DNA of 33,432 bases, taken from positions 1-33,432 of IMG/VR virus record IMGVR_UViG_3300043437_000652; one strand, 5' to 3'. This document shows, piece by piece, positions 1 to 6,576 of the stretch; position 1 is the first letter of the stretch, and each line of letters opens with the position of its first letter. Below the pieces are notes generated by a model. The model saw only the letters and a program-made list of their open reading frames with translations. It was not told where the DNA came from and searched no databases. The position numbers and the translations under genes are program-made. This DNA is from a virus.

Positions 1-146
1 GTCTTTGAAATTCCAGTCAGTTCAATTTCTTTTCCGCTAAAACTAAATTCCATTATTGCATCGAACACGTCGCTTTTCATTTTCGGTTCCAGTTCTTTCA
101 TTGCTTCGAAGAACGAGCGATAGAATACTATTGAATTTCTTTCCAT
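1..146 (-). CDS. DUF6291-type replication protein, N-terminal part (partial at window edge)
   Basis: This is the first 48 or so codons of the gene seen in full at 32871-33419; here it runs off the left edge. The start ATG (minus strand, 144-146) is preceded by the A-rich leader CAAAACAAAAACAAA. The only difference from the right-hand copy is T33 versus G33306, a GGA/GGC glycine change that leaves the protein unaltered. It is counted separately only because the window opens a circular genome inside this gene. Confidence 0.85.
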   Translation of the reverse strand, partial: MERNSIVFYRSFFEAMKELEPKMKSDVFDAIMEFSFSGKEIELTGISK

Positions 147-159
147 TTTGTTTTTGTTT
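1..159. repeat. Terminal duplication, left copy
   Basis: Bases 1-159 match 33274-33432 at 158 of 159 positions. A duplication of this kind at the two ends of a contig normally marks a circular or circularly permuted genome assembled past its start. A true direct terminal repeat cannot be excluded from sequence alone, but the repeat cuts through the 5' part of a gene, which favours the assembly explanation. Confidence 0.9.
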
Positions 160-165
160 TGTAAA

Positions 166-194
166 GAAGTGGCACGCATTACACGCGCCACTTC
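166..194. terminator. Hairpin between exonuclease and replication genes
   Basis: GAAGTGGC at 166-173 pairs perfectly with GCCACTTC at 187-194 (8 bp), around a 13-nt loop. It lies in the 57-base gap after the stop of the YqaJ gene and the start of the DUF6291 gene on the minus strand. The following run on the minus strand is only TTTA, so it is a weak intrinsic terminator at best. It may instead be a processing or attenuation site between recombination and replication genes. Confidence 0.5.
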
Positions 195-203
195 TGTTTT
201 GTT

Positions 204-911
204 TTATTGTTGTAACCACTGCGCAACTATTGCGCGCTTCATTTCATTGGCACGCTCCATGCGCTTGCACATTTCTTCCATGTCTTCTGCGTGCGCGTGT
301 ATTAACGCAACGTGTAACATTCGATGTTCTGGTTGGCGTGGGTCGAATGAGCAGAACAACCAGCACGTTTTGCCAAAAGTTAGCATGTTCATTTGCACTT
401 GCCAATAGTAATCTTCGTTGACTTCTTTTAATGTTTCGCCATTCACAACTTGCGTATGCATGTAATGGTTGACGGAATTAAAAGGACACTTGACTTCGAC
501 GCCAACTTCTAAATTGTAACGCGCGTCAAACATTATTGCGTCTGGACTTGCTCCGCTATATTCATTGAATAATTTAAACGAAGGCTTGAGTTGTGTCTGT
601 TCTTCTGTACTTCCAATGAACTGCGCAACTTTCTGCAACGCGTGTTCTTCCCATTCGTTGCCCCAATCAATAGCACGTCCATACGCGTCATCGTTTGACA
701 AGCCAGTAACTTCTTCCATCGCTTTCAAGAAAACGTATTTCTGCGCGGTCTGTGAAAGTTTTCCAGCATCTTTGTCCGCCTTTGTTCTTGGCTCGGTAAA
801 TAGTGAACTCACTTGACTTCCAGTAAAACGACCAAGTCTCATTTTATCCCACGCAATTGTATTTTGTGCTGCGTGTTGCAGCGCGTCCAGTACGAACTTA
901 TTTGTTTCCAT
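204..911 (-). CDS. YqaJ-type recombination exonuclease
   Basis: A 235-aa lambda-exonuclease-like nuclease of the YqaJ family, expected to resect double-stranded DNA ends 5' to 3' and leave 3' strands for annealing. Visible family features are the RFTGS segment at residues 28-32, the WGNEWEEHAL helix (83-92, with candidate acidic E88/E89), SPDAI with D124, the catalytic VEVKCPF stretch (E139, K141) and a Q-rich QVQMNM helix near 171-176. The length is usual for the family. The start ATG lies 14 bases inside the upstream annealing-protein gene, so the two are translationally coupled and form an exonuclease/annealase pair, as in many phages. It works in recombination-dependent replication or repair in the infected cytoplasm. 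Family assignment is confident; the substrate is inferred from the family. Confidence 0.85.
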   Translation of the reverse strand: METNKFVLDALQHAAQNTIAWDKMRLGRFTGSQVSSLFTEPRTKADKDAGKLSQTAQKYVFLKAMEEVTGLSNDDAYGRAIDWGNEWEEHALQKVAQFIGSTEEQTQLKPSFKLFNEYSGASPDAIMFDARYNLEVGVEVKCPFNSVNHYMHTQVVNGETLKEVNEDYYWQVQMNMLTFGKTCWLFCSFDPRQPEHRMLHVALIHAHAEDMEEMCKRMERANEMKRAIVAQWLQQ

Positions 912-1590
912 AGTTTGCTTCGATTAAATTTTCGAGAGTTTGTTTTTGTTCTTTTGACATTACTTCTGCAAGCGCATCAATTGCTTCACGCACTTCGAAT
1001 TCGTCTTGTTTATTTTCAATTGCAATGCGCAACTTGTCGAATGTAGTTGGTGGCAACTGGTTCATATTGTCAGCGGTCTTCAACTTGAAAGGTCGGTATT
1101 CGTCTTTGTTCTTTCTGTTTAAGTCGCGTCCAAATAATTTACCAAGTGACAACGCAGCGTTCTTCAAGCATTCTGTTTTTAGTTTTGGGAACGCAAGGTC
1201 AAGTGCGTTTGGTTTCTTATTGTCAGCATTCAGCGCCCAACGGTTGCGTTCGCGCAAGTCGTCTTTCAATTCGTCTGGAACTTTGTCAACTGTAATGACA
1301 ATTGACGCAGCACCAATGCGACGAATTTCGAAACCTGTAATTGGATGCAAGCAAACCAATTCAAGCGAACCTTGCACTTCGTTTGCGATTGCCGACCACT
1401 GAAAATTTTCTGTACGCCAATGACCAAAAAACATTTCGTCCAAAGTCATTTCTACATGCGACACAACAAGCGTTGATGCTTTCTTATCTGGAGTGCTTTC
1501 AATGCCGCGTTCATCTGGTTGCGAATTCAAGCGTGCTTGGAATTTCTGCAACGCGTCAAGTGTTTCATTCTGGAAGTGCATCGCTGTCAA
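898..1590 (-). CDS. Rad52-like single-strand annealing protein
   Basis: A 230-aa protein that I read as a phage single-strand annealing protein of the Rad52/Erf-like group. It would pair complementary strands exposed by the downstream YqaJ exonuclease. Supporting signs are the predicted beta-rich core at about 48-102 (MTLDEMFFGHW, then EVQGSLELVC and a GFEIRRIGAASIVI strand) followed by an alanine-rich helix at 132-160 containing AFPKLKTECLKNAALSLGK and FGRDL, which resembles the helix of Rad52-type annealases. The C-terminal 60 residues are charged and probably flexible. A second ATG at residue 4 could equally be the start. Position, directly overlapping the exonuclease gene by 14 bases, supports the role. 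A RecT-type alternative seems less likely from the motif pattern. Confidence 0.72.
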   Translation of the reverse strand: MTAMHFQNETLDALQKFQARLNSQPDERGIESTPDKKASTLVVSHVEMTLDEMFFGHWRTENFQWSAIANEVQGSLELVCLHPITGFEIRRIGAASIVITVDKVPDELKDDLRERNRWALNADNKKPNALDLAFPKLKTECLKNAALSLGKLFGRDLNRKNKDEYRPFKLKTADNMNQLPPTTFDKLRIAIENKQDEFEVREAIDALAEVMSKEQKQTLENLIEANYGNK

Positions 1591-1915
1591 GTTTATTAAA
1601 TTGTATTGAAACTAATTTGCGGGCGTTGAAATAGAACGCGTCAAATTCTTCTGGAGTTATTTGCTTGGACTTGCCACTGAAAAATTCTTCAAGCAGTTTG
1701 TTCACTTCGTACTTGTCTGGCGAACAATTAACGTACACAGAATGTTGAATTTCTGTGTCTTCAATGGCGCGGTACTTTTCATAAATGCTGCATTTTATAT
1801 GCATTTCTTCGTCAAGTATTGCAGCGCAAGTGTAGTTGTTAGGCCGCAAGTAAAGTGGAAACTTGAAGTCAACTTCAATTTCTTCTTCGCGTTTAATTGT
1901 GAAAAGTTTTTTCAT
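1565..1915 (-). CDS. Small early protein of unknown function (116 aa)
   Basis: I do not recognise this protein. It is 116 residues, rich in charged residues, begins MKKLFTIKREEEIEVDF and has no membrane segment or clear domain motif. The start is supported by the leader AAATACAAAAACAAA directly before the ATG, a motif shared with several other genes on this strand. The 3' end overlaps the annealing-protein gene by 26 bases, so it is cotranscribed with the recombination pair. An accessory role in recombination is possible but rests only on position. Confidence 0.75.
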   Translation of the reverse strand: MKKLFTIKREEEIEVDFKFPLYLRPNNYTCAAILDEEMHIKCSIYEKYRAIEDTEIQHSVYVNCSPDKYEVNKLLEEFFSGKSKQITPEEFDAFYFNARKLVSIQFNKLDSDALPE

Positions 1916-1936
1916 TTTGTTTTTGTATTTGTGTTT

Positions 1937-2137
1937 TTAGAAATTACTGTTTAATTCAATGCGCCATTCTTCGCTAACGCCACCAGCGACAAAGTTGCCA
2001 TCGTTATCTGGTGTAACATTGAAGCCGTACGTTTCGCAACGCGCATATAATTCTTGCAATGCATTTGCAATATTTGTGAACTGAAGAACTTCAACCGTTT
2101 CTGTTTTGAAGTTTTGAATTGTTAGCGTATAACTCAT
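1937..2137 (-). CDS. Small early protein, paralogue of the 2576-2815 product
   Basis: A 66-residue acidic protein starting MSYTLTIQNF. It shares a spaced pattern with the 79-aa product of 2576-2815: a beta-strand-like start, VL-x-FT at 17-21, then about 25 helical residues with several leucines, then DGNFVA at 46-51, and a final arginine/leucine strand. The two look like diverged duplicates. The leader AAACAAAAACAAA sits directly before the ATG. The function is unknown. Small early proteins of phages often act on host processes or defence, but nothing in the sequence shows that here. Confidence 0.7.
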   Translation of the reverse strand: MSYTLTIQNFKTETVEVLQFTNIANALQELYARCETYGFNVTPDNDGNFVAGGVSEEWRIELNSNF

Positions 2138-2148
2138 TTTGTTTTTGT

Positions 2149-2367
2149 TTAAATTATTTCTTGCGTAATGAAGTGAACTGTGTAATGTTCTGGTCGAATT
2201 CGTGCCAAGTAAACAGAACTATGTTGGCAAGGGAAGGAACGACCACTGTCATTCCAAATTTCCTCGTTTGTTCTTTCCTGTATTCCAGAATAAAACAAAC
2301 CGTCTGTTTTTCTTTCAATGAATGCACGTACTTCGTACATACCTGTTTTGGTGTTTTGGCGTATCAT
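2149..2367 (-). CDS. Small early protein of unknown function (72 aa)
   Basis: A 72-residue basic protein starting MIRQNTKTGMYEVRAFIERK. The pattern of short strands (YEVRAFIERKTDG, then LFYSGIQERT) suggests a compact beta-rich fold. No cysteine pairs, membrane segment or recognised motif are present. It sits between genes for two small related proteins and is separated from the next gene upstream by only three bases, so it belongs to the same leftward transcript. I do not recognise a family. Confidence 0.65.
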   Translation of the reverse strand: MIRQNTKTGMYEVRAFIERKTDGLFYSGIQERTNEEIWNDSGRSFPCQHSSVYLARIRPEHYTVHFITQEII

Positions 2368-2370
2368 TTT

Positions 2371-2610
2371 TTAATTGAATTTGGTTTGAAGTATTTCAGT
2401 GCGCAAATAGGCAATGATGCGTTCTATTCGTTTGGCTTCGCTTCTGGTCAAGCCTTCCCAAGTTGCACGTAGTTCGTGTTTGTGTTCTGTGTAATTGACT
2501 GGAAGGTTTGGCATGCATCGCAATAAAAACAAACGCGTTTCTATGTCGCTGCGTAACGCAACGTAGTTGTTATTTTCAGAATTGAGTATTTCCATTTTCT
2601 TGTATTTCAT
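2371..2610 (-). CDS. Small early protein of unknown function (79 aa)
   Basis: The reading frame is open to 2721, but I place the start at 2610 (MKYKKMEIL) because the leader AAATACAAACACAAA lies immediately before that ATG, as at other genes on this strand. The next ATG, at 2595, is a possible alternative. The 79-residue product has a predicted helix pair (RSDIETRLFLLRCM and LTRSEAKRIERIIAYL) and no recognised domain. It overlaps the upstream gene by 35 bases. Function unknown. Confidence 0.62.
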   Translation of the reverse strand: MKYKKMEILNSENNNYVALRSDIETRLFLLRCMPNLPVNYTEHKHELRATWEGLTRSEAKRIERIIAYLRTEILQTKFN

Positions 2611-2815
2611 TTTGTGTTTGTATTTCTTCCAGAAGAAAGCGGTGCGTTTTGTTTTCGGCAACGAATGAGCCGTCTTGCAGTTCTGTAAATTCTGGCAGTT
2701 TGTAGGTAACGCGCAAAACATTTAGTTGAAGTTCTGCTTCCAGCATGTCAACGCTTGTGAATGTAAGTACGTGCGTTCGCTTGTGTTGTTTGTCTGTGAA
2801 TGTGAATTTGTACAT
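2576..2815 (-). CDS. Small early protein, paralogue of the 1937-2137 product
   Basis: A 79-residue protein starting MYKFTFTDKQ. It shows the same layout as the 66-aa product of 1937-2137: VLTFT at 16-20, a leucine-rich helix, DGSFVA at 48-53 and a final arginine/leucine strand, followed here by an extra polar tail rich in Gln, Asn and Glu. That similarity suggests an old local duplication, with two unrelated small genes now between the copies. The ATG is preceded by CACAAAAAACAAT. I know of no function for this type of protein. Confidence 0.7.
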   Translation of the reverse strand: MYKFTFTDKQHKRTHVLTFTSVDMLEAELQLNVLRVTYKLPEFTELQDGSFVAENKTHRFLLEEIQTQNEIQENGNTQF

Positions 2816-2842
2816 ATTGTTTTTTGTGTTTGTTTAGAAGAA

Positions 2843-2864
2843 GCGCGTGCCGTATTGCACGCGC
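2843..2864. terminator. Strong GC hairpin after the DUF932 gene
   Basis: GCGCGTGC (2843-2850) and GCACGCGC (2857-2864) form a perfect 8-bp stem with the 6-nt loop CGTATT. It lies in the 67-base gap after the DUF932 stop codon. On the minus strand it is followed by TTCTTCT rather than a pure U tract, so it may be a partial terminator or an RNA-stabilising end between the DUF932 gene and the small-protein genes. Confidence 0.6.
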
Positions 2865-2882
2865 CTGTTATTTCTGTTTGTT

Positions 2883-3809
2883 TTATGCAATAACCTTTTC
2901 CAGATAGTTAAAAGCAACTGCGTCCATGTTTTGTGCCTGTCCTGTTAACTTACTTTCGATACGTCCGTTTTCGCGTTTTGGTGCGCTTTGAATGTGCGAT
3001 GTGTAGTGCGTTACTCCAGACATCAAGCCCCATAGCGTCATGCCTTTGTAAGACGTCTCACGCTGAATGCTTGCAAGTAAACTTTCTGCAATATTCAACT
3101 TGCGTGTTGAATGCATGTCTTTATTGCTGGCGATGCTTGCGAAAATGTCAACGTCTGTTGTCTTCTGAACTACTTGTCGAATATGTTCTGGAGTCGCTTG
3201 CACGCTTGCCATATTAAAGAACTTTGAATAAAGCGTTTCTTCTTCTGCACGCACATACTCAACTTGTCTCATTGCGCTTTCTATACGCTCTCGCATATTG
3301 CTGGTGTGTTTGATACGAGTCATATTTGCGTGACGTGCTGCGGCAAAGAATGTGTTCTGACAACTAATGGTGAAACCAAGTGAACCAAAGGCAACTGCGG
3401 TTGAGCCATCGAAAGAATTTACTGCGGTGATATAGCGGTTAACAGTATCGTTGTTTTCGCCAATACCATGTACACTGTCTGTTTCCAGTTGCACGTAAAC
3501 CTTGCGACCGCCATTCAGCGCACCGCCCTTATGAACTTTGTAGTCAAATGTCTTTGCTACGGTTTCGCATAGTTCAACCAGTTCTTCGTTTTGGAGTACC
3601 GAATAACCTTCTGAAACAACGTGCAAGACTTCTTTGTTATCGCTGCGTTGGTTTGCGTAATGGTTGACTGGTGTGCCGTCTGGAAGGCACAATTGAACTT
3701 TGTCCACTGTCCAGTCCAGACCAATTTTTTGTAGCGTTTCAACTGAACGCGCACCGTTAATTTCAATGTTGTTGAGGAATGCCTCGAATGTGTTTGTGTT
3801 GTTTGACAT
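2883..3809 (-). CDS. DUF932 family phage/plasmid-like protein
   Basis: A 308-aa protein of the DUF932 family, a group found in phages and plasmids and often near recombination or replication genes; its molecular role is not established. Family-like features are the GLDWTVDKVQL start near residue 28, SEGYSVLQNEELVEL in the middle of the first half, the NSFDGSTAVAFG segment and the following TISCQNTFFAA, then a long charged helix region (about 180-215). The length is typical. The C-terminus carries a GLMSGVTHYTSH stretch. The product could bind DNA or protect DNA ends, but I have no direct evidence. It is the largest gene of the second leftward transcription unit and ends just before a strong hairpin. 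Confidence 0.75.
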   Translation of the reverse strand: MSNNTNTFEAFLNNIEINGARSVETLQKIGLDWTVDKVQLCLPDGTPVNHYANQRSDNKEVLHVVSEGYSVLQNEELVELCETVAKTFDYKVHKGGALNGGRKVYVQLETDSVHGIGENNDTVNRYITAVNSFDGSTAVAFGSLGFTISCQNTFFAAARHANMTRIKHTSNMRERIESAMRQVEYVRAEEETLYSKFFNMASVQATPEHIRQVVQKTTDVDIFASIASNKDMHSTRKLNIAESLLASIQRETSYKGMTLWGLMSGVTHYTSHIQSAPKRENGRIESKLTGQAQNMDAVAFNYLEKVIA

Positions 3810-3881
3810 AAAATTAAAATTTAAAATTGTTTTGTTTTGATGATACGCGTTGGAAGTATGCGCGCCCCACTGTTGTTTTGT

Positions 3882-4079
3882 TTAGTCTTCTATGTAAAAT
3901 TCGAGAAGGTCGTTTGCAAGTTCTTCTGCATTCTTTGCGTTTTCCAGTGTATCCAATAACATTGCACGCAGTTTGTAAACGTCCGTTGTTTCACGTATGC
4001 GGGCTCGTACATAGTCATACGTTTCTGCCCTGTCGTTCATCATCATTTCCAGAACTTCTTTGCTTGTCTTGTTATTCAT
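3882..4079 (-). CDS. Small helical early protein (65 aa)
   Basis: A 65-residue, strongly acidic and probably all-helical protein (MNNKTSKEVLEMMMNDRAE at the start; ENAKNAEELANDLLEFYIED at the end). No recognised motif. The start is preceded by ATACAAAACAAC, a variant of the leader used by neighbours. A 72-base gap separates it from the DUF932 gene downstream. Function unknown. Confidence 0.65.
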   Translation of the reverse strand: MNNKTSKEVLEMMMNDRAETYDYVRARIRETTDVYKLRAMLLDTLENAKNAEELANDLLEFYIED

Positions 4080-4109
4080 GTTGTTTTGTATTTTGTGGTT
4101 TGTATTTAA

Positions 4110-4487
4110 TTAGCGTGCAATGTTTTCCAGAAGTTCAATAAGTTCTAACTGGCATTGAAATTTCCAAGTTGACGTTTCGCGATGTAACGCACCAGTTGAG
4201 TCAGTACGCACGTTATAAGAACGCATGCAAATTTCTTTGAGTTGTTTTATTGTTCTGGTCAAATAGTCGTTAGCTGCATCCGTGTCTTCTGGTAAATTCG
4301 TAGCGTAGTATTGATAGTGCTCCAGCATGAATTGGTTCTTCCATAAACCTTCACCGCACCAAGGCAAATAGTAAACATAGTTTTCTTGAAGTTTTTTCAT
4401 GTCTTCTTCTACTTTTAATGCAGTCCATTTTATTTTGCTGTTGAAAATTGTCTGAATGTCTGCGTGTGTCTTTACTGTTGTTTCCAT
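4110..4487 (-). CDS. Early protein of unknown function (125 aa)
   Basis: A 125-residue protein with predicted helices throughout (VEEDMKKLQENYVYYLPW and AANDYLTRTIKQLKEICMR among them), rich in aromatic residues in its first half. I do not recognise a family. The ATG follows the leader AAATACAAAAAACA. The gene lies between two small early genes with short gaps and is probably on the transcript that starts near 4757. Confidence 0.7.
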   Translation of the reverse strand: METTVKTHADIQTIFNSKIKWTALKVEEDMKKLQENYVYYLPWCGEGLWKNQFMLEHYQYYATNLPEDTDAANDYLTRTIKQLKEICMRSYNVRTDSTGALHRETSTWKFQCQLELIELLENIAR

Positions 4488-4532
4488 TGTTTTTTGTATT
4501 TATTATTTATATTATGTTTTGCTTGTTGTATA

Positions 4533-4703
4533 TTATTTCGCAAGCCATGTGTTAACCTGTGCACATGCCGAATCAATGTTTCTATAAGTGTAAGAACCTT
4601 TGTATTTACCGTTCTTGTAAATTTTAACCAGCACAGGTGTCACTAAGTCAATTACGTAAATGATTGCTTTTTTAGTTCCGTCGTTGTTTGTTAGTATTCT
4701 CAT
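4533..4703 (-). CDS. Small early protein (56 aa), first gene of second leftward unit
   Basis: I start this gene at 4703 (MRILTNNDGTKKA), not at the farther upstream ATG at 4805, because a promoter -7 box at 4764-4771 would lie inside the longer version and because the extra N-terminus is low-complexity. The 56-residue product is beta-rich at first (KAIIYVIDLVTPVLVKIYKNGKY) with a short C-terminal helix (SACAQVNTWLAK), and is basic. It is the leading gene of a probable transcription unit, a position where phages often place proteins made first after infection. Function unknown. Confidence 0.65.
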   Translation of the reverse strand: MRILTNNDGTKKAIIYVIDLVTPVLVKIYKNGKYKGSYTYRNIDSACAQVNTWLAK

Positions 4704-4763
4704 CGCTTTGTTTTTTAAATTGTTTGCTTGCTGTTTGCTTGCGTTTTGCTTTGTTTGATGGTG

Positions 4764-4794
4764 CAAATATAGAACGACTTTTGAAATAAAAAAA
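4764..4794 (-). promoter_or_regulatory. Putative Bacteroidetes-type promoter, leftward
   Basis: On the minus strand TATATTTG (4771-4764) fits the Bacteroidetes -7 consensus TAnnTTTG exactly. Nineteen bases upstream lies TTTT in place of the -33 TTTG, so the upstream element is a partial match. It is in an intergenic stretch about 60 bases before the 56-aa gene and would drive the second leftward unit. Confidence 0.55.
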
Positions 4795-4844
4795 CTTTTT
4801 TTCATTTTTGTAAAAATAAATTGCTAACTCGTTGAAAGTCAACA

Positions 4845-4880
4845 AGAAAAAAAAGAAAAAAAAAATAAAGAAAAAATAAA
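4845..4880 (-). terminator. U-rich tract after the large terminase gene
   Basis: Directly after the large terminase stop codon the minus strand is almost pure T (runs of 6, 10 and 8 broken by single C or A bases). There is no good hairpin just upstream, only a 5-bp GTTGA/TCAAC stem beyond it, so this is not a classic intrinsic terminator. Together with the new promoter next to it, it plausibly marks the end of the first leftward unit. Confidence 0.35.
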
Positions 4881-4883
4881 TTG

Positions 4884-6176
4884 TTATATGTACTGAATTT
4901 TTCCGTATGGGATTAACTCATAATACATGCGCAGCATAATTGCATCGGCAATGTCTGGACTCATTCCATGCATACGATGCATTTCTTCTTTGGAAATAAC
5001 AGAAAGTTTGTTGTCGCTGTCAATGTTTCTTCTACGTATCATGTCAAGTTCTTTGACAATGTCTTCTTTGTGCTTCGACAAAAAAATAATTTTGTTTTGC
5101 TCAACGAGTTCTGCAAGTTTAAAATAACATTCCGCTTTTAAGTTGACGAAGCGTTCTGGTTTCTTTGCGCGCGAGCCATTCAAGAAACCTTTGCAACGAA
5201 GCGCGTCAACCGCACCACCGCCAACGCCATCTTCGTCACAGATAACATTTTGCAAACGCACATTATTTTTTATTGCAAGCGCACGAATAAAGTCAACCGT
5301 TTCTGTTATGCGCTGTTTCTTCATTACATGCAATTCAAGCAACTGCAAACCGCGCCACAGGCAAACAGTTGTTCGGTCCTTTCCGAGTCGCGCAATGTCA
5401 GCAGAAATAAAAAATTCACCAGTATATGTTTCGTCACGAAAGCAACGAAGTAAGTCATCGTAATTAAAAAGCGCGTCTGCGCTTTCGTCGTACTCCCAAG
5501 AACCAACCAGCAAGCGCAAACGTTCTTGTTCTGGAAGAAGTTCGAGCGTTTCAATGTATGAACTTGGAAGGTATGGATTGTCGTGTGAGGTTGCTGAAAT
5601 AAAAGCGTAGTGCGATGGAAGTTTTTCTTCTTTCCATTTCGAATAAAATTCATTGTACAGCCAACCCTTGCTTGGATTGCATGTCAACAAACCTTTTGGC
5701 GGTATGTTGTAGTGCTTTAATTTAAAACGAACGCGCGAACGCAACACGTCAATTGCACGCTTGCTAACTTGACTGGCTTCGTCAACAAAGAAGTCCGTTA
5801 ATTCATAGCCACCAAGTTGGTCGAACATAACATCGGACGGATACGCGAACAAGTCTTTCAGAATTATTTCACTTCCATTCGAGAAAAAAATAATATTTGA
5901 CTGCGCGTTAAAAATGTAGTCAACGTTTGCACGCAGTCCATATAACGCAGCAACTTCAAAGAATGTACGTAACGTTGTCTTCTTTAACGTATCGAGTTTG
6001 CTGCGCCCAATTAACCCGCGCGTTCCAGCATACTTCAAACGTCTTTCAATTTGCCAAGCGCAACCAGTGAAAGACTTGCTTCCACCAGCTGCGCCACCAA
6101 ACAAAACAACTTTCGCTGGTGCGTCTATTGCAAGCGCACGCAAACATTCAAGTTGCTTTGGTAGAAATTCAACCAT
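4884..6176 (-). CDS. terL: Terminase large subunit
   Basis: The 430-aa ATPase-nuclease that drives DNA into the prohead and cuts the concatemer. The N-terminal ATPase has the Walker A GGAAGGSKS at 27-35 and Walker B with catalytic acid DFFVDEASQ near 128-136. The C-terminal RNase H-like nuclease shows its expected acidic residues in SADIARLGKDRT (about 255-268), VICDEDGVGGGAVDAL (about 310-325) and MSPDIADAIMLRMYY (about 405-420). Length and domain order are normal. What is odd is its place: it is transcribed leftward among early genes, three bases after an SSB-like gene, while the small-terminase-like gene lies 5 kb away on the other strand. It ends at a U-rich tract. Confidence 0.95.
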   Translation of the reverse strand: MVEFLPKQLECLRALAIDAPAKVVLFGGAAGGSKSFTGCAWQIERRLKYAGTRGLIGRSKLDTLKKTTLRTFFEVAALYGLRANVDYIFNAQSNIIFFSNGSEIILKDLFAYPSDVMFDQLGGYELTDFFVDEASQVSKRAIDVLRSRVRFKLKHYNIPPKGLLTCNPSKGWLYNEFYSKWKEEKLPSHYAFISATSHDNPYLPSSYIETLELLPEQERLRLLVGSWEYDESADALFNYDDLLRCFRDETYTGEFFISADIARLGKDRTTVCLWRGLQLLELHVMKKQRITETVDFIRALAIKNNVRLQNVICDEDGVGGGAVDALRCKGFLNGSRAKKPERFVNLKAECYFKLAELVEQNKIIFLSKHKEDIVKELDMIRRRNIDSDNKLSVISKEEMHRMHGMSPDIADAIMLRMYYELIPYGKIQYI

Positions 6177-6178
6177 TT

Positions 6179-6409
6179 CTAAAACGGCATGTCATCGCCG
6201 TCGTTCGTTGAAGTTGTTTCTGTTTTTGAATTTGGTTCTGAAAGTTTAATGCTCATAAACTTTCCATTCTTTCCTTCTTTTATCCATGCCGCCAATTGCA
6301 TTTCTGTTGTACCTACAAGCATGTTGCCTGTGTAGTCTGGTTGCTTGTCAGTTGTCTTCTTGTTGTTCTTAAAAAGAACTCCAGTATTTGGTTGTGGTGT
6401 ATATGCCAT
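6179..6409 (-). CDS. DUF736-like, SSB-like small protein
   Basis: A 76-residue protein. Residues 28-58 (GNMLVGTTEMQLAAWIKEGK, then NGKFMSIKLSEP) resemble the DUF736 pattern of a short strand, an AAW motif and a KFMSIKL strand. The tail is polar and ends DDMPF, like the acidic tip by which bacterial SSB proteins recruit partners. It could be a minimal single-strand DNA binder or a partner of replication proteins; that is inference from tail and family resemblance. The gene starts two bases after the stop of the 54-aa gene and ends just before the large terminase start, so it is tightly linked to both. Confidence 0.6.
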   Translation of the reverse strand: MAYTPQPNTGVLFKNNKKTTDKQPDYTGNMLVGTTEMQLAAWIKEGKNGKFMSIKLSEPNSKTETTSTNDGDDMPF

Positions 6410-6411
6410 TT

Positions 6412-6576
6412 TTATAAAAGGTATTTTTTGTCGCCAGTAAGTTCATACAATTCAGAAAAAATTTGATACATGCGACGACTGTCTTCTACGCTTGGTTTCA
6501 TTAGTCTGCGCGCTGCAAGAAAATTCATTTCTTTTGTTAGTCTTCTGACTTCGGTTTTTATTTCTATTTCCGTCAT
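6412..6576 (-). CDS. Small early protein (54 aa)
   Basis: A short frame of 54 codons starting MTEIEIKTEVRRLTKEMNFL and ending DKKYLL. Its ATG overlaps the stop of the upstream gene (ATGA at 6573-6576) and its stop is two bases before the next start, so the spacing argues for a real gene. The product is basic and helical, possibly a small DNA-binding or adaptor protein; no family recognised. Confidence 0.65.
   Translation of the reverse strand: MTEIEIKTEVRRLTKEMNFLAARRLMKPSVEDSRRMYQIFSELYELTGDKKYLL

Noticed and set aside
3846-3876. Possible hairpin ahead of the DUF932 gene
   Set aside because: Only four base pairs (CGCG with CGCG) hold around an 11-nt loop, which is too weak to count.
4704-4805. 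Longer start for the 56-aa gene at 4805
   Set aside because: It would run through the -7 box at 4764-4771 and add a low-complexity N-terminus; the start at 4703 fits the promoter.
4832-4848. GTTGA-AAG-TCAAC inverted repeat as a terminator for the large terminase gene
   Set aside because: For leftward transcription the T-rich tract comes before the stem, not after, and the stem is only five pairs.
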